A DNA stretch of 38,634 bases from Methanobrevibacter ruminantium (GTDB lineage Archaea; Methanobacteriota; Methanobacteria; Methanobacteriales; Methanobacteriaceae): positions 1-38,634 of the forward strand of contig SFKZ01000023.1 of NCBI GenBank assembly GCA_004553595.1. Direction: 5' to 3'. Positions 1 to 7,453 of the stretch are shown in pieces. The position numbers and the translations under genes are program-made. Numbering within the stretch: the stretch's first letter is position 1; every line of letters begins with the position of its first letter. Under the pieces are notes generated by a model that was given only the letters and a program-made list of their open reading frames with translations, made no database searches and was not told the DNA's origin.

Positions 1-153
1 TTACCATATGTAAAGAAAAATGGGCACTTTGTTGCTTTAAAGGGGCCAGCTATAGAAGAAGAATTAGAAAATGAAAAAAAAGCAAAAGAATCTGAATTGA
101 AGGAAGTAGAATCATGGCAACAAAAGGTAAAAACAATGGAAAGTTATTTATAA
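1..153 (+). CDS. C-terminal end of a gene cut by the window edge (RsmG/GidB-like?)
   Basis: Frame 1 is open from the first base to the TAA at 151-153 and gives 50 residues. The first part (LPYVKKNGHFVALKGP then EEELE) resembles the late beta-strand region of RsmG/GidB 16S rRNA methyltransferases, where a KxGxFxALKG stretch is followed by EEEL. The remaining residues are a charged, probably helical tail and do not match the usual RsmG ending, so this may be another methyltransferase or a shortened one. The tail overlaps the next gene by 40 bases. The identification is a weak inference from a short match. Confidence 0.45.
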   Translation, partial: LPYVKKNGHFVALKGPAIEEELENEKKAKESELKEVESWQQKVKTMESYL

Positions 154-389
154 TTCTTTATATTTTCTTTTTACTACTTACTGGACTAGGAATAGGATCA
201 TATTTTTACTTCAATAATAAATTATCTTCTGCTAAAGCAGAACGTAACAAATATAATAAAGAATATCAAGAAAAAAAAGAGTCTTTAGCGATAAAGGAAA
301 CTGAATTAGCAACTATCGAAGAAGAAATTGAAAGTCTTGGAAAGCTATCAGAAAAAAAAGAAGAATTAAGAAAAGAATTGTTGAAATAG
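114..389 (+). CDS. Small single-pass membrane protein with coiled coil
   Basis: This 91-residue protein has a short basic N-terminus (MATKGKNNGK), one transmembrane helix at about residues 10-33, and then a highly charged Lys/Glu-rich stretch at about 36-91 that should form a coiled coil. I do not recognise the family. The start ATG lies inside the end of the preceding reading frame, so the two are probably cotranscribed. The layout (short cytosolic end, one helix, long coiled coil) is that of a FtsL/DivIC-like or scaffold protein, but that is only a shape comparison. Confidence 0.6.
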   Translation: MATKGKNNGKLFIILYIFFLLLTGLGIGSYFYFNNKLSSAKAERNKYNKEYQEKKESLAIKETELATIEEEIESLGKLSEKKEELRKELLK

Positions 390-397
390 TTTGGTTA

Positions 398-454
398 TTG
401 GATTTGAGTATTGATTTATGTTGAGGTGTGTTGTTGGATTTAGCTATTGATTTA
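398..454 (+). repeat. Imperfect direct duplication at the usp 5' end
   Basis: TTGGATTTGAGTATTGATTTA at 398-418 is nearly repeated as TTGGATTTAGCTATTGATTTA at 434-454. The copies are 36 bases apart, so they share a reading frame. The first copy runs into TGT TGA. This suggests a local duplication or rearrangement that damaged the start of the usp gene. Confidence 0.5.
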
Positions 455-790
455 GCAAGCAAATACGGTGCAAAGATCTCTGCTTTATATGTTATGGATT
501 TTGCTCTTGACTTTTCATATGATGACTTGGATGATGCTGGTGGAGCAGTCTTGGATGAGATTACAGCAAAAGGGAAGGAAAAGGATGTTGTTGTAGTGGA
601 GCATATCATCACTGCAGATCCTATTCATGATATGGCAACAATGATTAGAAAGATAAATCCTGACATTGCTGTCTTTGGAGCTTTTGGAAAGTCTATGGAA
701 ACGCAAGAGAATATTGATTATTCTAAAATTGGCAGTGTAGCTGAAAATGCCTTAAAAGTCTCTAAAGTTCCTGTAATTTTAGTTAAATAA
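428..790 (+). CDS. Universal stress protein (UspA family), N-terminally truncated
   Basis: The 120 residues contain the middle and end of a UspA fold: LDLAIDLASKYGAKISALYV, a central NPDIAVFGAFGK segment and an ending IGSVAENALKVSKVPVILV, which matches the family's G-2x-G...GS ATP-binding loop and last beta strand. That loop is longer than usual (14 residues between G and GS). Family members run about 140-150 residues and open with a strand ending in PTDGS. Here that opening is absent: an in-frame TGA lies at 422-424, and the best start is the GTG at 428 or the TTG at 431 or 434. None has good ribosome-binding spacing. It may be a decaying copy. It sits upstream of the rubredoxin/ferritin genes, which fits a stress role. 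Confidence 0.7.
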   Translation: MLLDLAIDLASKYGAKISALYVMDFALDFSYDDLDDAGGAVLDEITAKGKEKDVVVVEHIITADPIHDMATMIRKINPDIAVFGAFGKSMETQENIDYSKIGSVAENALKVSKVPVILVK

Positions 791-839
791 TTATTGCTTT
801 TTGCTGTTTTTTAAAATAAGTTGTAATAAAATAAAACAA

Positions 840-849
840 TTTATATATT
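840..849 (+). promoter_or_regulatory. Probable TATA box of the rubredoxin genes
   Basis: TTTATATATT is preceded by an A-rich BRE-like AAAACAA. It lies 46 bases before the first rubredoxin start, so transcription should begin near 866-872 and leave a short leader with GGAGGT at 882-887. Confidence 0.5.
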
Positions 850-894
850 ATTAGAATTAAATATATTATTAATTAGTTATTGGAGGTTAACACT

Positions 895-1053
895 ATGGCT
901 GAATACAAATGTACTATTTGCGGATACGTATATGACACTGAAAAAGGTGAATCTAGAAAAGATGTTGCTGCAGGAACTGCTTGGGAAGACGTAGCTGATG
1001 ATTTCAGATGCCCTTTATGTGGTGCAGTTAAAAACATGTTTAAAGCATTATAA
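895..1053 (+). CDS. Rubredoxin (first of a pair)
   Basis: A 52-residue one-iron electron carrier. The iron ligands are visible as C6-x2-C9 (CTICGY) and C39-x2-C42 (CPLCGA), each followed by Gly, with the usual aromatic core (Y11, Y13, W30, F37). Compared with the canonical rubredoxin just downstream it is more basic in the centre (GESRKDVAAGTAWEDVADDF) and has F37 where the classical protein has W. It may therefore differ in redox potential or partner. The ATG is preceded by GGAGGT at 882-887. In methanogens rubredoxins donate electrons to oxygen- and peroxide-reducing enzymes (rubrerythrin, F420H2 oxidase systems), and the ferritin downstream fits that role. Confidence 0.93.
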   Translation: MAEYKCTICGYVYDTEKGESRKDVAAGTAWEDVADDFRCPLCGAVKNMFKAL

Positions 1054-1107
1054 TTGATTTAAACTTTATGATACTACTTTCTTAAAATTTAATCGAAGGT
1101 GAATAAA

Positions 1108-1263
1108 ATGGTATTTGTATGTGATATTTGCGGATACGAATATAATCCTGATGCTGGTGACCCAGATAATGGCGTTGAACCAGGCACTGCTTTTACAGAC
1201 TTACCGGATGATTGGGTTTGCCCATTATGCGGTGCAGAAAAAGGAGATTTCGTAGAAGAATAA
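1108..1263 (+). CDS. Rubredoxin (second of a pair, canonical)
   Basis: A 51-residue acidic rubredoxin with both CxxCG iron-binding knuckles (CDICGY at 5-10 and CPLCGA at 38-43) and the classical core YEYNPDAGDPDNGVEPGT...LPDDWVCP. It lies 54 bases after the first rubredoxin, with GAAGGTGA at 1095-1102 as ribosome binding site, so the two are probably cotranscribed. The pair and the ferritin behind them form a small iron/oxidative-stress block. Confidence 0.95.
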   Translation: MVFVCDICGYEYNPDAGDPDNGVEPGTAFTDLPDDWVCPLCGAEKGDFVEE

Positions 1264-1346
1264 ATAAATTTTTAAATCATGATTATTAAATTATCATTTC
1301 AATTTTAATTTAATAAATTTTTATTTTTTTAATTTTAGGTGTTATT

Positions 1347-1844
1347 ATGGTAAATGAAAAAATGGAAGCAGCATTAAATGCTCAATTAAACGCAGAAGTA
1401 TATTCTGGATACTTATACTTATCTATGGCAGCTTACTTTGAAGACATCGACTTAGCAGGATTTGCTAACTGGATGAGAGTACAAGCTGCAGAAGAATTAG
1501 AACATGGTATGAAATTCTATGATTACATCATTAGAAGAGGGGCAAGCGTAACCCTTACTGCAATTGAAGCTCCACAAACTGAATGGGACTCTCCACTTGC
1601 AGCATTTGAACATGTTTTATCCCACGAACAAATGGTTACTGGCTTAATCAATGATTTAGTGGACTTAGCTATTGAAGAAAAAGACCATGCAACCAACAAC
1701 TTCTTGCAATGGTTCGTAGAAGAGCAAGTTGAAGAAGAAGAAAACGCTATGGAAAACTTAGCAAAACTCAAATTAGCTGGCGACGACAACTCTTTATTAT
1801 ACAAACTTAACGAAGAGTTCGCAGGTCGTGGCGGTGAAGAATAG
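1347..1844 (+). CDS. ftnA: Ferritin (bacterial FtnA type)
   Basis: This 165-residue four-helix iron storage protein oxidises Fe(II) and stores it as a mineral in a 24-subunit shell. The ferroxidase centre residues are in place: E17, E50, H53, E94, Q127 and E130. The length is typical of FtnA, and the haem-binding Met pattern of bacterioferritin is not evident. Together with two rubredoxins and a universal stress protein upstream it forms an iron-handling and oxygen-defence group, useful to a strict anaerobe. The next 20 bases form a terminator that begins within the last codons, so the transcript should end here. Confidence 0.95.
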   Translation: MVNEKMEAALNAQLNAEVYSGYLYLSMAAYFEDIDLAGFANWMRVQAAEELEHGMKFYDYIIRRGASVTLTAIEAPQTEWDSPLAAFEHVLSHEQMVTGLINDLVDLAIEEKDHATNNFLQWFVEEQVEEEENAMENLAKLKLAGDDNSLLYKLNEEFAGRGGEE

Positions 1845-1872
1845 ATTTGATCTATTCTTTCTTTTTTTATTT
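1838..1872 (+). terminator. Hairpin terminator of the ferritin gene
   Basis: AGAATAGAT (1838-1846) and ATCTATTCT (1850-1858) form a perfect 9-bp stem with a 3-base loop, followed by a T-rich run. The stop codon lies inside the left arm. Confidence 0.7.
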
Positions 1873-2103
1873 TTTAATTTTATTCTAATTTATATTTTTA
1901 ACTATTTTTATCAAAAAATATAATTTTATTTAAATCCCTTATTTTTATGAAATAACATCAATTTTATTGAATAATCATAATTTAACAATTAAAATGAAAG
2001 TTAACTGTTAAAAAAACTATAATATTTATTTATAATAAAAATTAAGTATCAATTAAAGGTTTTTTATGCCTGCAGAAAATATACCCAAAACTGGGGGCAT
2101 AAA

Positions 2104-2214
2104 ATGAAAACTGGAATTGGAGAATTTCTTAAACATTCTTTTGAAGTCTTTAAAGAACATTTTAAAGACATTCTTGGATATTCATTAGAAATCTTGAAAT
2201 TTTCATTTTGCTAA
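2104..2214 (+). pseudogene. Possible remnant of a membrane-protein N-terminus (36 codons)
   Basis: The reading frame gives MKTGIGEFLKHSFEVFKEHF followed by KDILGYSLEILKFSFC and a stop. It is amphipathic and resembles the start of multi-pass methanogen membrane proteins that begin with a cytosolic helix before the first membrane segment. It has a G-rich stretch (GGGGG at 2093-2097) at ribosome-binding distance and overlaps the stop of a 13-codon frame starting at 2066 (ATGA overlap). It could be a real small protein or the broken 5' end of a lost gene. Confidence 0.25.
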
Positions 2215-2337
2215 TGAAATAAATTTGAAACTTGTTGTTGAATTTTAAAAAAATTTTGTTTAATATTTTCATTGGGTAGTTTTTTTCCCTTCATAAATAA
2301 GTAAAGATTATATATTCTAAAAATATAATATTACTTA

Positions 2338-2354
2338 GAGTTTATTTCAAACTC
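2338..2354 (+). ncRNA. Stem-loop, possibly part of the mdh leader
   Basis: GAGTTT (2338-2343) pairs with AAACTC (2349-2354) around a 5-base loop. It lies 18 bases before a larger hairpin, and both lie upstream of malate dehydrogenase. Function is unknown. Confidence 0.3.
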
Positions 2355-2371
2355 CGGTTTATGGGAAAAAT

Positions 2372-2408
2372 TTAAAGTTAAGAATTCTTTTGAATTCTTA
2401 TACTTTAA
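2372..2408 (+). ncRNA. Strong 16-bp hairpin upstream of mdh
   Basis: TTAAAGTTAAGAATTC (2372-2387) pairs with GAATTCTTATACTTTAA (2392-2408) around a TTTT loop. All 16 bases of the left arm are paired and there is a single bulged T at 2401. No T run follows directly, so it is not an obvious terminator. It could be an RNA leader element, a small RNA or a protein-binding dyad 140 bases before the gene. Confidence 0.4.
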
Positions 2409-2549
2409 GTTTTAAAAACTATCTTTTTTTATATTATTTTAAAATTAATTTTGTTTTATTTTTAGTAAACTATTTTTATTAGAAATAAAAGAATATAACT
2501 ATATTAAGTATGTTATTTTAATCAAAAGTAATCTTAAGGAGGCAAAAAC

Positions 2550-3506
2550 GTGGTAAAGGTAAGTGTAATGGGTTCAACCGGTGTAATAGGTAAAAACGTT
2601 ACTTTCAAATTGGCTAGAGCAGATACAATAAGTGAAGTTGTATTGTTTGCAAGACCTGAAAGCATTGACAAGGCAAAGGGCCAAAGCTATGACATGTATG
2701 ATGCATTGGCTGCTGAAGATATCGATTGTTTACTCATCCCATCCTGCAATTATGAAGATCTTGCAGATTCCAAAATTGTATTGATTTCTGCAGGTGCTCC
2801 AAGGCATGAGGGGATGAGCAGAAGGGATTTGGCTTTCATAAATGGACAAATTGTATCAAACTATGCCAGACAAGTAGCTAAATATGCTCCAGATGCCATT
2901 ATCGTAGTTGCAACAAATCCTGTGGATGTAATGACCACAATTGCTTTGGACGCTTCAGGTTTCGATAGGGACAGGGTCATTGGTGTAGGAAACCACTTGG
3001 ATTCCTTAAGACTCAAAAATTACTTTGCAAGAAGATTGAACATCAACAGCAGTGAAATCCATACAAGGGTTATCGGTGAGCATGGTGACAATATGGTTCC
3101 TCTTTTAAGTTCAACCACCATTGGAGGTATTCCTCTGAAATACTTTATTAGAGAGGTGGAATTGGACATTAAGGAGATCATTCATACTCTAAGAAATGCG
3201 GGAAATACAATCATTTCAAAGAAGGGTGCTACTGAATATGGTCCTGCCTATGCTATTTCTAATTTGATTATTACATTGATTACAAACTCCCATAAGATCT
3301 TGACTGTAAGCTTATACTTAGATGGTGAAATTGCTGGTGTCAATGGAGTTTCATTAGGTGTTCCTTCTGTTTTATCCAAAAAAGGAAATGCAATGATTGT
3401 TCCTATTCATATGAGTGATTATGAGACTAAAAAGTTCCAAGCTGCTGCCGAACAGATTAGAAAGCTTACAGAAGAAGTCAGAGAAAGTCTAAAAGAATAT
3501 AAATAA
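2550..3506 (+). CDS. mdh: Malate dehydrogenase (LDH-like MDH family)
   Basis: A 318-residue NAD(P)-dependent enzyme interconverting malate and oxaloacetate. In methanogens of this group it works in the reductive branch of the incomplete TCA cycle. The Rossmann loop is GSTGVIGKN (residues 8-16). R85 in APRHEGMSR specifies malate rather than lactate. R91, N123, D151 and R154 are the other substrate or catalytic positions, and H178 in GEHGD is the proton acceptor. Length is normal. The start is GTG, chosen because AAGGAGG at 2536-2542 sits 7 bases before it and the protein then opens with the expected first strand. Upstream hairpins may regulate it. Confidence 0.92.
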   Translation: MVKVSVMGSTGVIGKNVTFKLARADTISEVVLFARPESIDKAKGQSYDMYDALAAEDIDCLLIPSCNYEDLADSKIVLISAGAPRHEGMSRRDLAFINGQIVSNYARQVAKYAPDAIIVVATNPVDVMTTIALDASGFDRDRVIGVGNHLDSLRLKNYFARRLNINSSEIHTRVIGEHGDNMVPLLSSTTIGGIPLKYFIREVELDIKEIIHTLRNAGNTIISKKGATEYGPAYAISNLIITLITNSHKILTVSLYLDGEIAGVNGVSLGVPSVLSKKGNAMIVPIHMSDYETKKFQAAAEQIRKLTEEVRESLKEYK

Positions 3507-3624
3507 GCTTATTTTTCTTATTTTTTTACTATTTTTTACTATTAATTTTTCTTAATTTTTAAACATTTTTACCTAATTTTTAAATATTTTGCCTATTTTT
3601 AAATATTAACCTAATTTTAATTAG

Positions 3625-4632
3625 CTATTTTACTCCAATAATGTTTTTTAAGTAAGGAACATTGCTGAATAGATATAAAAATCCCATTGGAACAAATAGG
3701 GTAACTAAAAGCAATATGATTGTCCAAAGATTGTAAGGCATTGTATTTTCAAAGATTTCAATTGTAACGGACAGGACTGCTACATGGACCAGATAGATTC
3801 CATAGCTGTACTGAGCCACTTTTGTAATGAAATCCCTTATAATTCCTTTTGGATTTAAATTAATGTTCTTAAACAATAGGAAGACTCCTGCTGCATTCAA
3901 TGCCATGAATAGTGCATATCTGTCAAATCTGTAGATTAATGTTGTGCTGGAGAATAGGTATGAACATACCATCATGGATCCAATTGAAAAGAATATTAAC
4001 AGTATTGCAAAGTATTTTTTGTTCAATAATTCCCTTTCAGTATATCTAAGGTAATATCCAAGGACAACAAGTCTGATAGGGCTTGTAAAGTAGCTAAGCT
4101 TTATTGGAAACGGCATCTTTAATGTAAAGTCAAATATGCATGTTATTAGCCAGAAAAACAGGAAATATTCCAATTCATTATTTTCTGAATGCTGTATCCA
4201 TTTATTGAAAACAGGCATGATCAGGTATGTTCCAAGTATCATCCAAAAGAACCAATCCTGATAGAAATAGTTGTTTTTGCCTAATGCCCCTAATGTAATC
4301 AAGCTAAAAAATCCACTTATTTTCAACGGATGTATGAAAGAATTGATGAAAACCAGACAAATTGATAGGAAGAATAACCAAAAGAGGAATGGGTAGATTA
4401 TTCTTGGCAATCTCTTTGATAAGAATGACTTTATTGTCCAGTCCCTGCCTAATGACAAGGCTCCAGAGAGCATTAGAAATAGCGGAACTCCTACTCTGAA
4501 GAAATTAATTATAAATGAGCAGACAAACCAGTTCAAGCTTGGAATTGCACCATAATCTGCAACTATCAAATGTCTGGTGCCTCCATCAAAAACATGGACT
4601 AAAATTACTGAAATGATTGCCAATGCCCTCAA
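3625..4632 (-). CDS. Acyltransferase 3 family membrane protein, 5' frameshift
   Basis: A 335-residue integral membrane protein with about ten hydrophobic segments. RALAIISVILVH at the start is the family's signature with the catalytic His. This family O-acylates cell-surface sugars. The only in-frame start is the TTG at 4632 (TAA at 4663-4665 lies upstream), and it has no ribosome binding site. In this frame the codons before it read NEKHIFYFDA, which is the normal family opening. An ATG at 4659-4661 lies one base out of frame: one more A in its AAAA run would give MKKHIFYFDALRALA. So the gene either carries a one-base deletion or uses a poor TTG start. It stands alone, with T-rich DNA on both sides. 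Confidence 0.8.
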   Translation of the reverse strand: MRALAIISVILVHVFDGGTRHLIVADYGAIPSLNWFVCSFIINFFRVGVPLFLMLSGALSLGRDWTIKSFLSKRLPRIIYPFLFWLFFLSICLVFINSFIHPLKISGFFSLITLGALGKNNYFYQDWFFWMILGTYLIMPVFNKWIQHSENNELEYFLFFWLITCIFDFTLKMPFPIKLSYFTSPIRLVVLGYYLRYTERELLNKKYFAILLIFFSIGSMMVCSYLFSSTTLIYRFDRYALFMALNAAGVFLLFKNINLNPKGIIRDFITKVAQYSYGIYLVHVAVLSVTIEIFENTMPYNLWTIILLLVTLFVPMGFLYLFSNVPYLKNIIGVK

Positions 4633-4768
4633 AGCATCAAAATAGAAGATATGCTTTTCATTTTATCAAATAAAAATTTTTTCTGTTTGATTTATTTTTA
4701 AAATCCAATCAATAATGTTTAATGGATATATTAAATTATTAAAAAAAGAAAATAAAGTTTATAATTGA

Positions 4769-5203
4769 TTATAAATTATAAACTTCTTCTGCAGGCACTA
4801 ATGGTATTTTATAAGCATTTAAAATTGATACCAATTCATCCAAATCTTTGGACTGCAATAAAAGAATAGCTTTTTCAGACTTTTCATGAGTAAATGCATA
4901 AAGGTATTCAAGGTCTATTCCCTCATCTTTCAAGATTTTTAGGATTGATGAAAGTCCGCCCGGAGTGTCATCTAGTTCCGCTCCAATGATTGGGGTGTTT
5001 TTAACGATGTAATCATTGCTTTCCAAAATTTCCTTTGCTTTTATAGGGTCTTGAACTACCAATCTTAAAATACCAAATTCAGTTGTGTCTGCTAAGAATA
5101 ATGCTCTGATGTTTATGTCATTTTGAGCAAGCAAATCTAAAACATGATACAATTTCCCCATTTTATTTTCTAAAAATATAGATAGTTGTGTTATCTTATA
5201 CAT
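4769..5203 (-). CDS. Tandem ACT-domain protein paired with the PaaK-type ligase
   Basis: A 144-residue protein made of two ACT domains (about residues 1-70 and 72-140) with the usual opening YKITQLSIFLENKMGKL and ligand-site glycines (TPGGLSSIL). ACT domains bind amino acids or related small molecules. It starts 14 bases after the stop of the ligase upstream, with AGGGGAG (complement of 5209-5215) as ribosome binding site, so the two are one operon. This pairing is widespread in archaea and anaerobes and suggests the protein senses an aromatic or branched amino acid for the ligase. Sense of regulation cannot be seen. Confidence 0.88.
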   Translation of the reverse strand: MYKITQLSIFLENKMGKLYHVLDLLAQNDINIRALFLADTTEFGILRLVVQDPIKAKEILESNDYIVKNTPIIGAELDDTPGGLSSILKILKDEGIDLEYLYAFTHEKSEKAILLLQSKDLDELVSILNAYKIPLVPAEEVYNL

Positions 5204-5217
5204 ATTGTCTCCCCTGA

Positions 5218-6519
5218 TTAATGTAAATTACGTTTGTCAATTACTCTTTGTATTTTGCCTTTTGTGCTTCTTGGAATGCTTTTTGGTGCAACTAGGCTAA
5301 CGTTAACTGCGATTCCAATCTCATTTTGAATGTATTCGCCGATTTTACGCTTTACACCGATCATCTCTTTAATGTCATCTGAGAAGAGAGATTCAGAAGC
5401 TTCAACCTTGATTTCAATTTCATCCATTATGTCCGGACGGGTAACGATGATTTGGTAGTGAGGCTCGATGTCACTGACCTTAAGAAGTGCCTTTTCGATT
5501 TGTGATGGGAATACAGCAACTCCCTTAACCTTGATCATGTCATCAGATCTTCCAGTGATCCTTTCCATTCTTGCAAGGGTCCTTCCACATGCACAAGTGT
5601 CATAGTGAAGTGCAGTGAGGTCTTTTGTTCTGAATCTGATTATAGGCATGCTTTCCCTTTCAAGGTTGGTCAATACCAATTCTCCGTGAGTGCCTTCAGG
5701 CAAGGTGTTTCCAGTATTCGGGTCAATGATTTCAGGATAGAAGAAATCCTCCGCAATGTGCAAACCGTTCTGTGCAGGACATTCCATACCTACACCTGGA
5801 CCCATCAATTCGGTAAGTCCGTAGATATTGTAAGCCTTGGTCTTGAATGTGTCTTCGATTCTCTCTCTCATTTCAGCTGTCCACATTTCAGCTCCAAAAC
5901 CAATTGCCTTAAGGCCGAGTTTTTCAAAGTCTATTCCTTCCTCTTTAGCCACTTCTCCAAGGTATATGCCATAGGAAGGGGTGAAAATAAGGCAGGTAGT
6001 TCCAAAGTCTGCCATGATTTCGACTTGCCTTCTTGTTTGGCCGGTTGAAATAGGGATGATTGTTGCCCCTAATCTATGAGCCCCATAGTGAACACCGAAT
6101 CCTCCTGTAAACAATCCGTAACCATGAGTGTTCTGTATGATATCGTCTTCATCAAGACCCATCATGGTAAGTCCTCTTGCAACGATTTCTCCCCAATTGT
6201 CAATGTCTCCTTGGGTGTATCCGCTTACAACAGGCTTTCCAGTAGTTCCAGAAGAGGAGTGTACCTCTATGATTTCCTTTTTATCAACTGCAAACATTCC
6301 AAATGGATAACATGCTCTTAAATCATCTTTAGTAAGGAATGGCAACTTTTCAATATCCTTTAAGGTTTCTATGTCTTCAGGGAAAACATTTGCTTGAGTG
6401 TACTTTTCGGTATAAAATGGGATCTTGTCAAATGCCCTTTTTACAGTAGCTTGCAACTTCTTCAATTGAAGTTCAAAAATGTCTTCTCTTGACATGCATT
6501 CAATTTCTTCATTCCACAT
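5218..6519 (-). CDS. Phenylacetate-CoA ligase / coenzyme F390 synthetase family
   Basis: A 433-residue adenylate-forming enzyme. Motifs in order: SSSGTTGKP (88-96, phosphate-binding loop), YGLTE followed by GPGVGMEC (adenylation core), RTKDL, a CACGR motif, and GRSDDMIKVKGVAVFPSQIE in the C-terminal lid. The PaaK family activates aryl acetates with ATP and CoA. In Methanobacteriales close relatives adenylylate the deazaflavin F420 to F390, and sequence alone does not separate the two. Length is typical of PaaK and longer than the described F390 synthetase (about 377 residues, from memory). It is the first gene of an operon with the ACT protein. Confidence 0.88.
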   Translation of the reverse strand: MWNEEIECMSREDIFELQLKKLQATVKRAFDKIPFYTEKYTQANVFPEDIETLKDIEKLPFLTKDDLRACYPFGMFAVDKKEIIEVHSSSGTTGKPVVSGYTQGDIDNWGEIVARGLTMMGLDEDDIIQNTHGYGLFTGGFGVHYGAHRLGATIIPISTGQTRRQVEIMADFGTTCLIFTPSYGIYLGEVAKEEGIDFEKLGLKAIGFGAEMWTAEMRERIEDTFKTKAYNIYGLTELMGPGVGMECPAQNGLHIAEDFFYPEIIDPNTGNTLPEGTHGELVLTNLERESMPIIRFRTKDLTALHYDTCACGRTLARMERITGRSDDMIKVKGVAVFPSQIEKALLKVSDIEPHYQIIVTRPDIMDEIEIKVEASESLFSDDIKEMIGVKRKIGEYIQNEIGIAVNVSLVAPKSIPRSTKGKIQRVIDKRNLH

Positions 6520-6606
6520 ATTCTAACCTTTTTGTTTCTGTGTAATTTTAGTAATTTTTATAATTGCAATATCTAATTCTATTATGTATTAATTTCTATA
6601 AATATT

Positions 6607-7377
6607 TTATATCAATCCTAAATTTTTCATATATTCAATGCTTTTTTCGATTGAATCTATAGAATATAACTCCAACATATAGATGCCATCATAGTTATTC
6701 TTAATAAAAATATCAAAGAACTCATTTACTGGAAAAGTCCCTTCACCTAATGTACGATGTGTGTCATCATCACCAAGATTATCATGGACATGTATGTGTT
6801 TAATGGAGTTGAAGTAAATTTCATCTGGAGTGAACCCTGCAGTATGGGCATGACCAATATCTAAAGTCATTGGAAGCTCAAGTTCTGTCAATGTTTCGTT
6901 CAATAAGTTCACATCCTGATACATGAACCCTTCTATATGAGGTAAGTTCTCAATGCATGCATTGGCGCCATTGTCTTTTGCATAATCACCAATGTCCTTT
7001 AGGGAATCCTTAGCTATTTCATAGATTATATCTTCCTTGCCTCTACCACTGAATGACACTATTCCTGGATGAACAACTACAATGTCACTATCAATCATAT
7101 TTGCCAAGTCAATTGACCTTTTGATTTCATTAACTGATAGTTTTGCTAATGCTGAATTCAGTGAAGCGATGTTCAGGTCAATGAATGGGGAGTGGATTGT
7201 ATATTCCAAGGAATATGAGTTGATCATATCAATCATCTCTTCATCATCATTCAATTCTCTATATGGGTAATCATGCAATATTTCTACATATTCTATGCAT
7301 TTGCTGCTATCGAAGTATTCCAATGTCTCTTCCATTGTAATGTTCTCTGTAGCCAACATTGAAGCGCCTATTTTCAT
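6607..7377 (-). CDS. Sugar phosphate isomerase/epimerase-like TIM barrel (AP endonuclease 2 family)
   Basis: A 256-residue metal-dependent TIM barrel. Likely metal ligands appear in order in YTIHSPF, VVVHPGI, CIENLPH, LDIGHAH, HIHVHDN and MLELYS, the pattern of xylose-isomerase-like and endonuclease IV-like barrels. The substrate is unknown; genes like this act on sugar phosphates, inosose or DNA. I place the start at 7377 (MKIGASML) because AAGAGG (complement of 7384-7389) is 6 bases upstream. An ATG 18 bases further out at 7395 has no binding site and adds a basic leader. It stands alone between T-rich spacers. Confidence 0.8.
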   Translation of the reverse strand: MKIGASMLATENITMEETLEYFDSSKCIEYVEILHDYPYRELNDDEEMIDMINSYSLEYTIHSPFIDLNIASLNSALAKLSVNEIKRSIDLANMIDSDIVVVHPGIVSFSGRGKEDIIYEIAKDSLKDIGDYAKDNGANACIENLPHIEGFMYQDVNLLNETLTELELPMTLDIGHAHTAGFTPDEIYFNSIKHIHVHDNLGDDDTHRTLGEGTFPVNEFFDIFIKNNYDGIYMLELYSIDSIEKSIEYMKNLGLI

Positions 7378-7453
7378 ATTTTGCCTCTTTTTCATTATTT
7401 AATAAATATAATTATCTTAGATTGACATATGGTTTATAGAAGTTATTCCACTA

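Larger units (their letters stand above)
1845..2549. other. 705-bp intergenic region with gene remnants and hairpins
   Basis: No full-length gene is present. The first 200 bases are AT-rich. Two overlapping mini reading frames follow (2066-2107 and 2104-2214), then a pair of stem-loops (2338-2354 and 2372-2408), and then the leader of the malate dehydrogenase gene with AAGGAGG at 2536-2542. The region is long for this compact genome and may hold the remains of a membrane protein gene plus a structured leader or small RNA. Confidence 0.5.

Noticed and set aside
515..706. Minus-strand reading frame over the usp gene, and many similar frames over other genes
   Set aside because: They lie opposite well-supported genes, have no family match and no ribosome binding site. 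They arise from AT-rich codon use.
3501..3514. AAATAAGCTTATTT palindrome at the mdh stop as a hairpin terminator
   Set aside because: The repeat leaves no loop, so a stable hairpin would have at most four or five A-T pairs; the following T-rich DNA is enough for archaeal termination.
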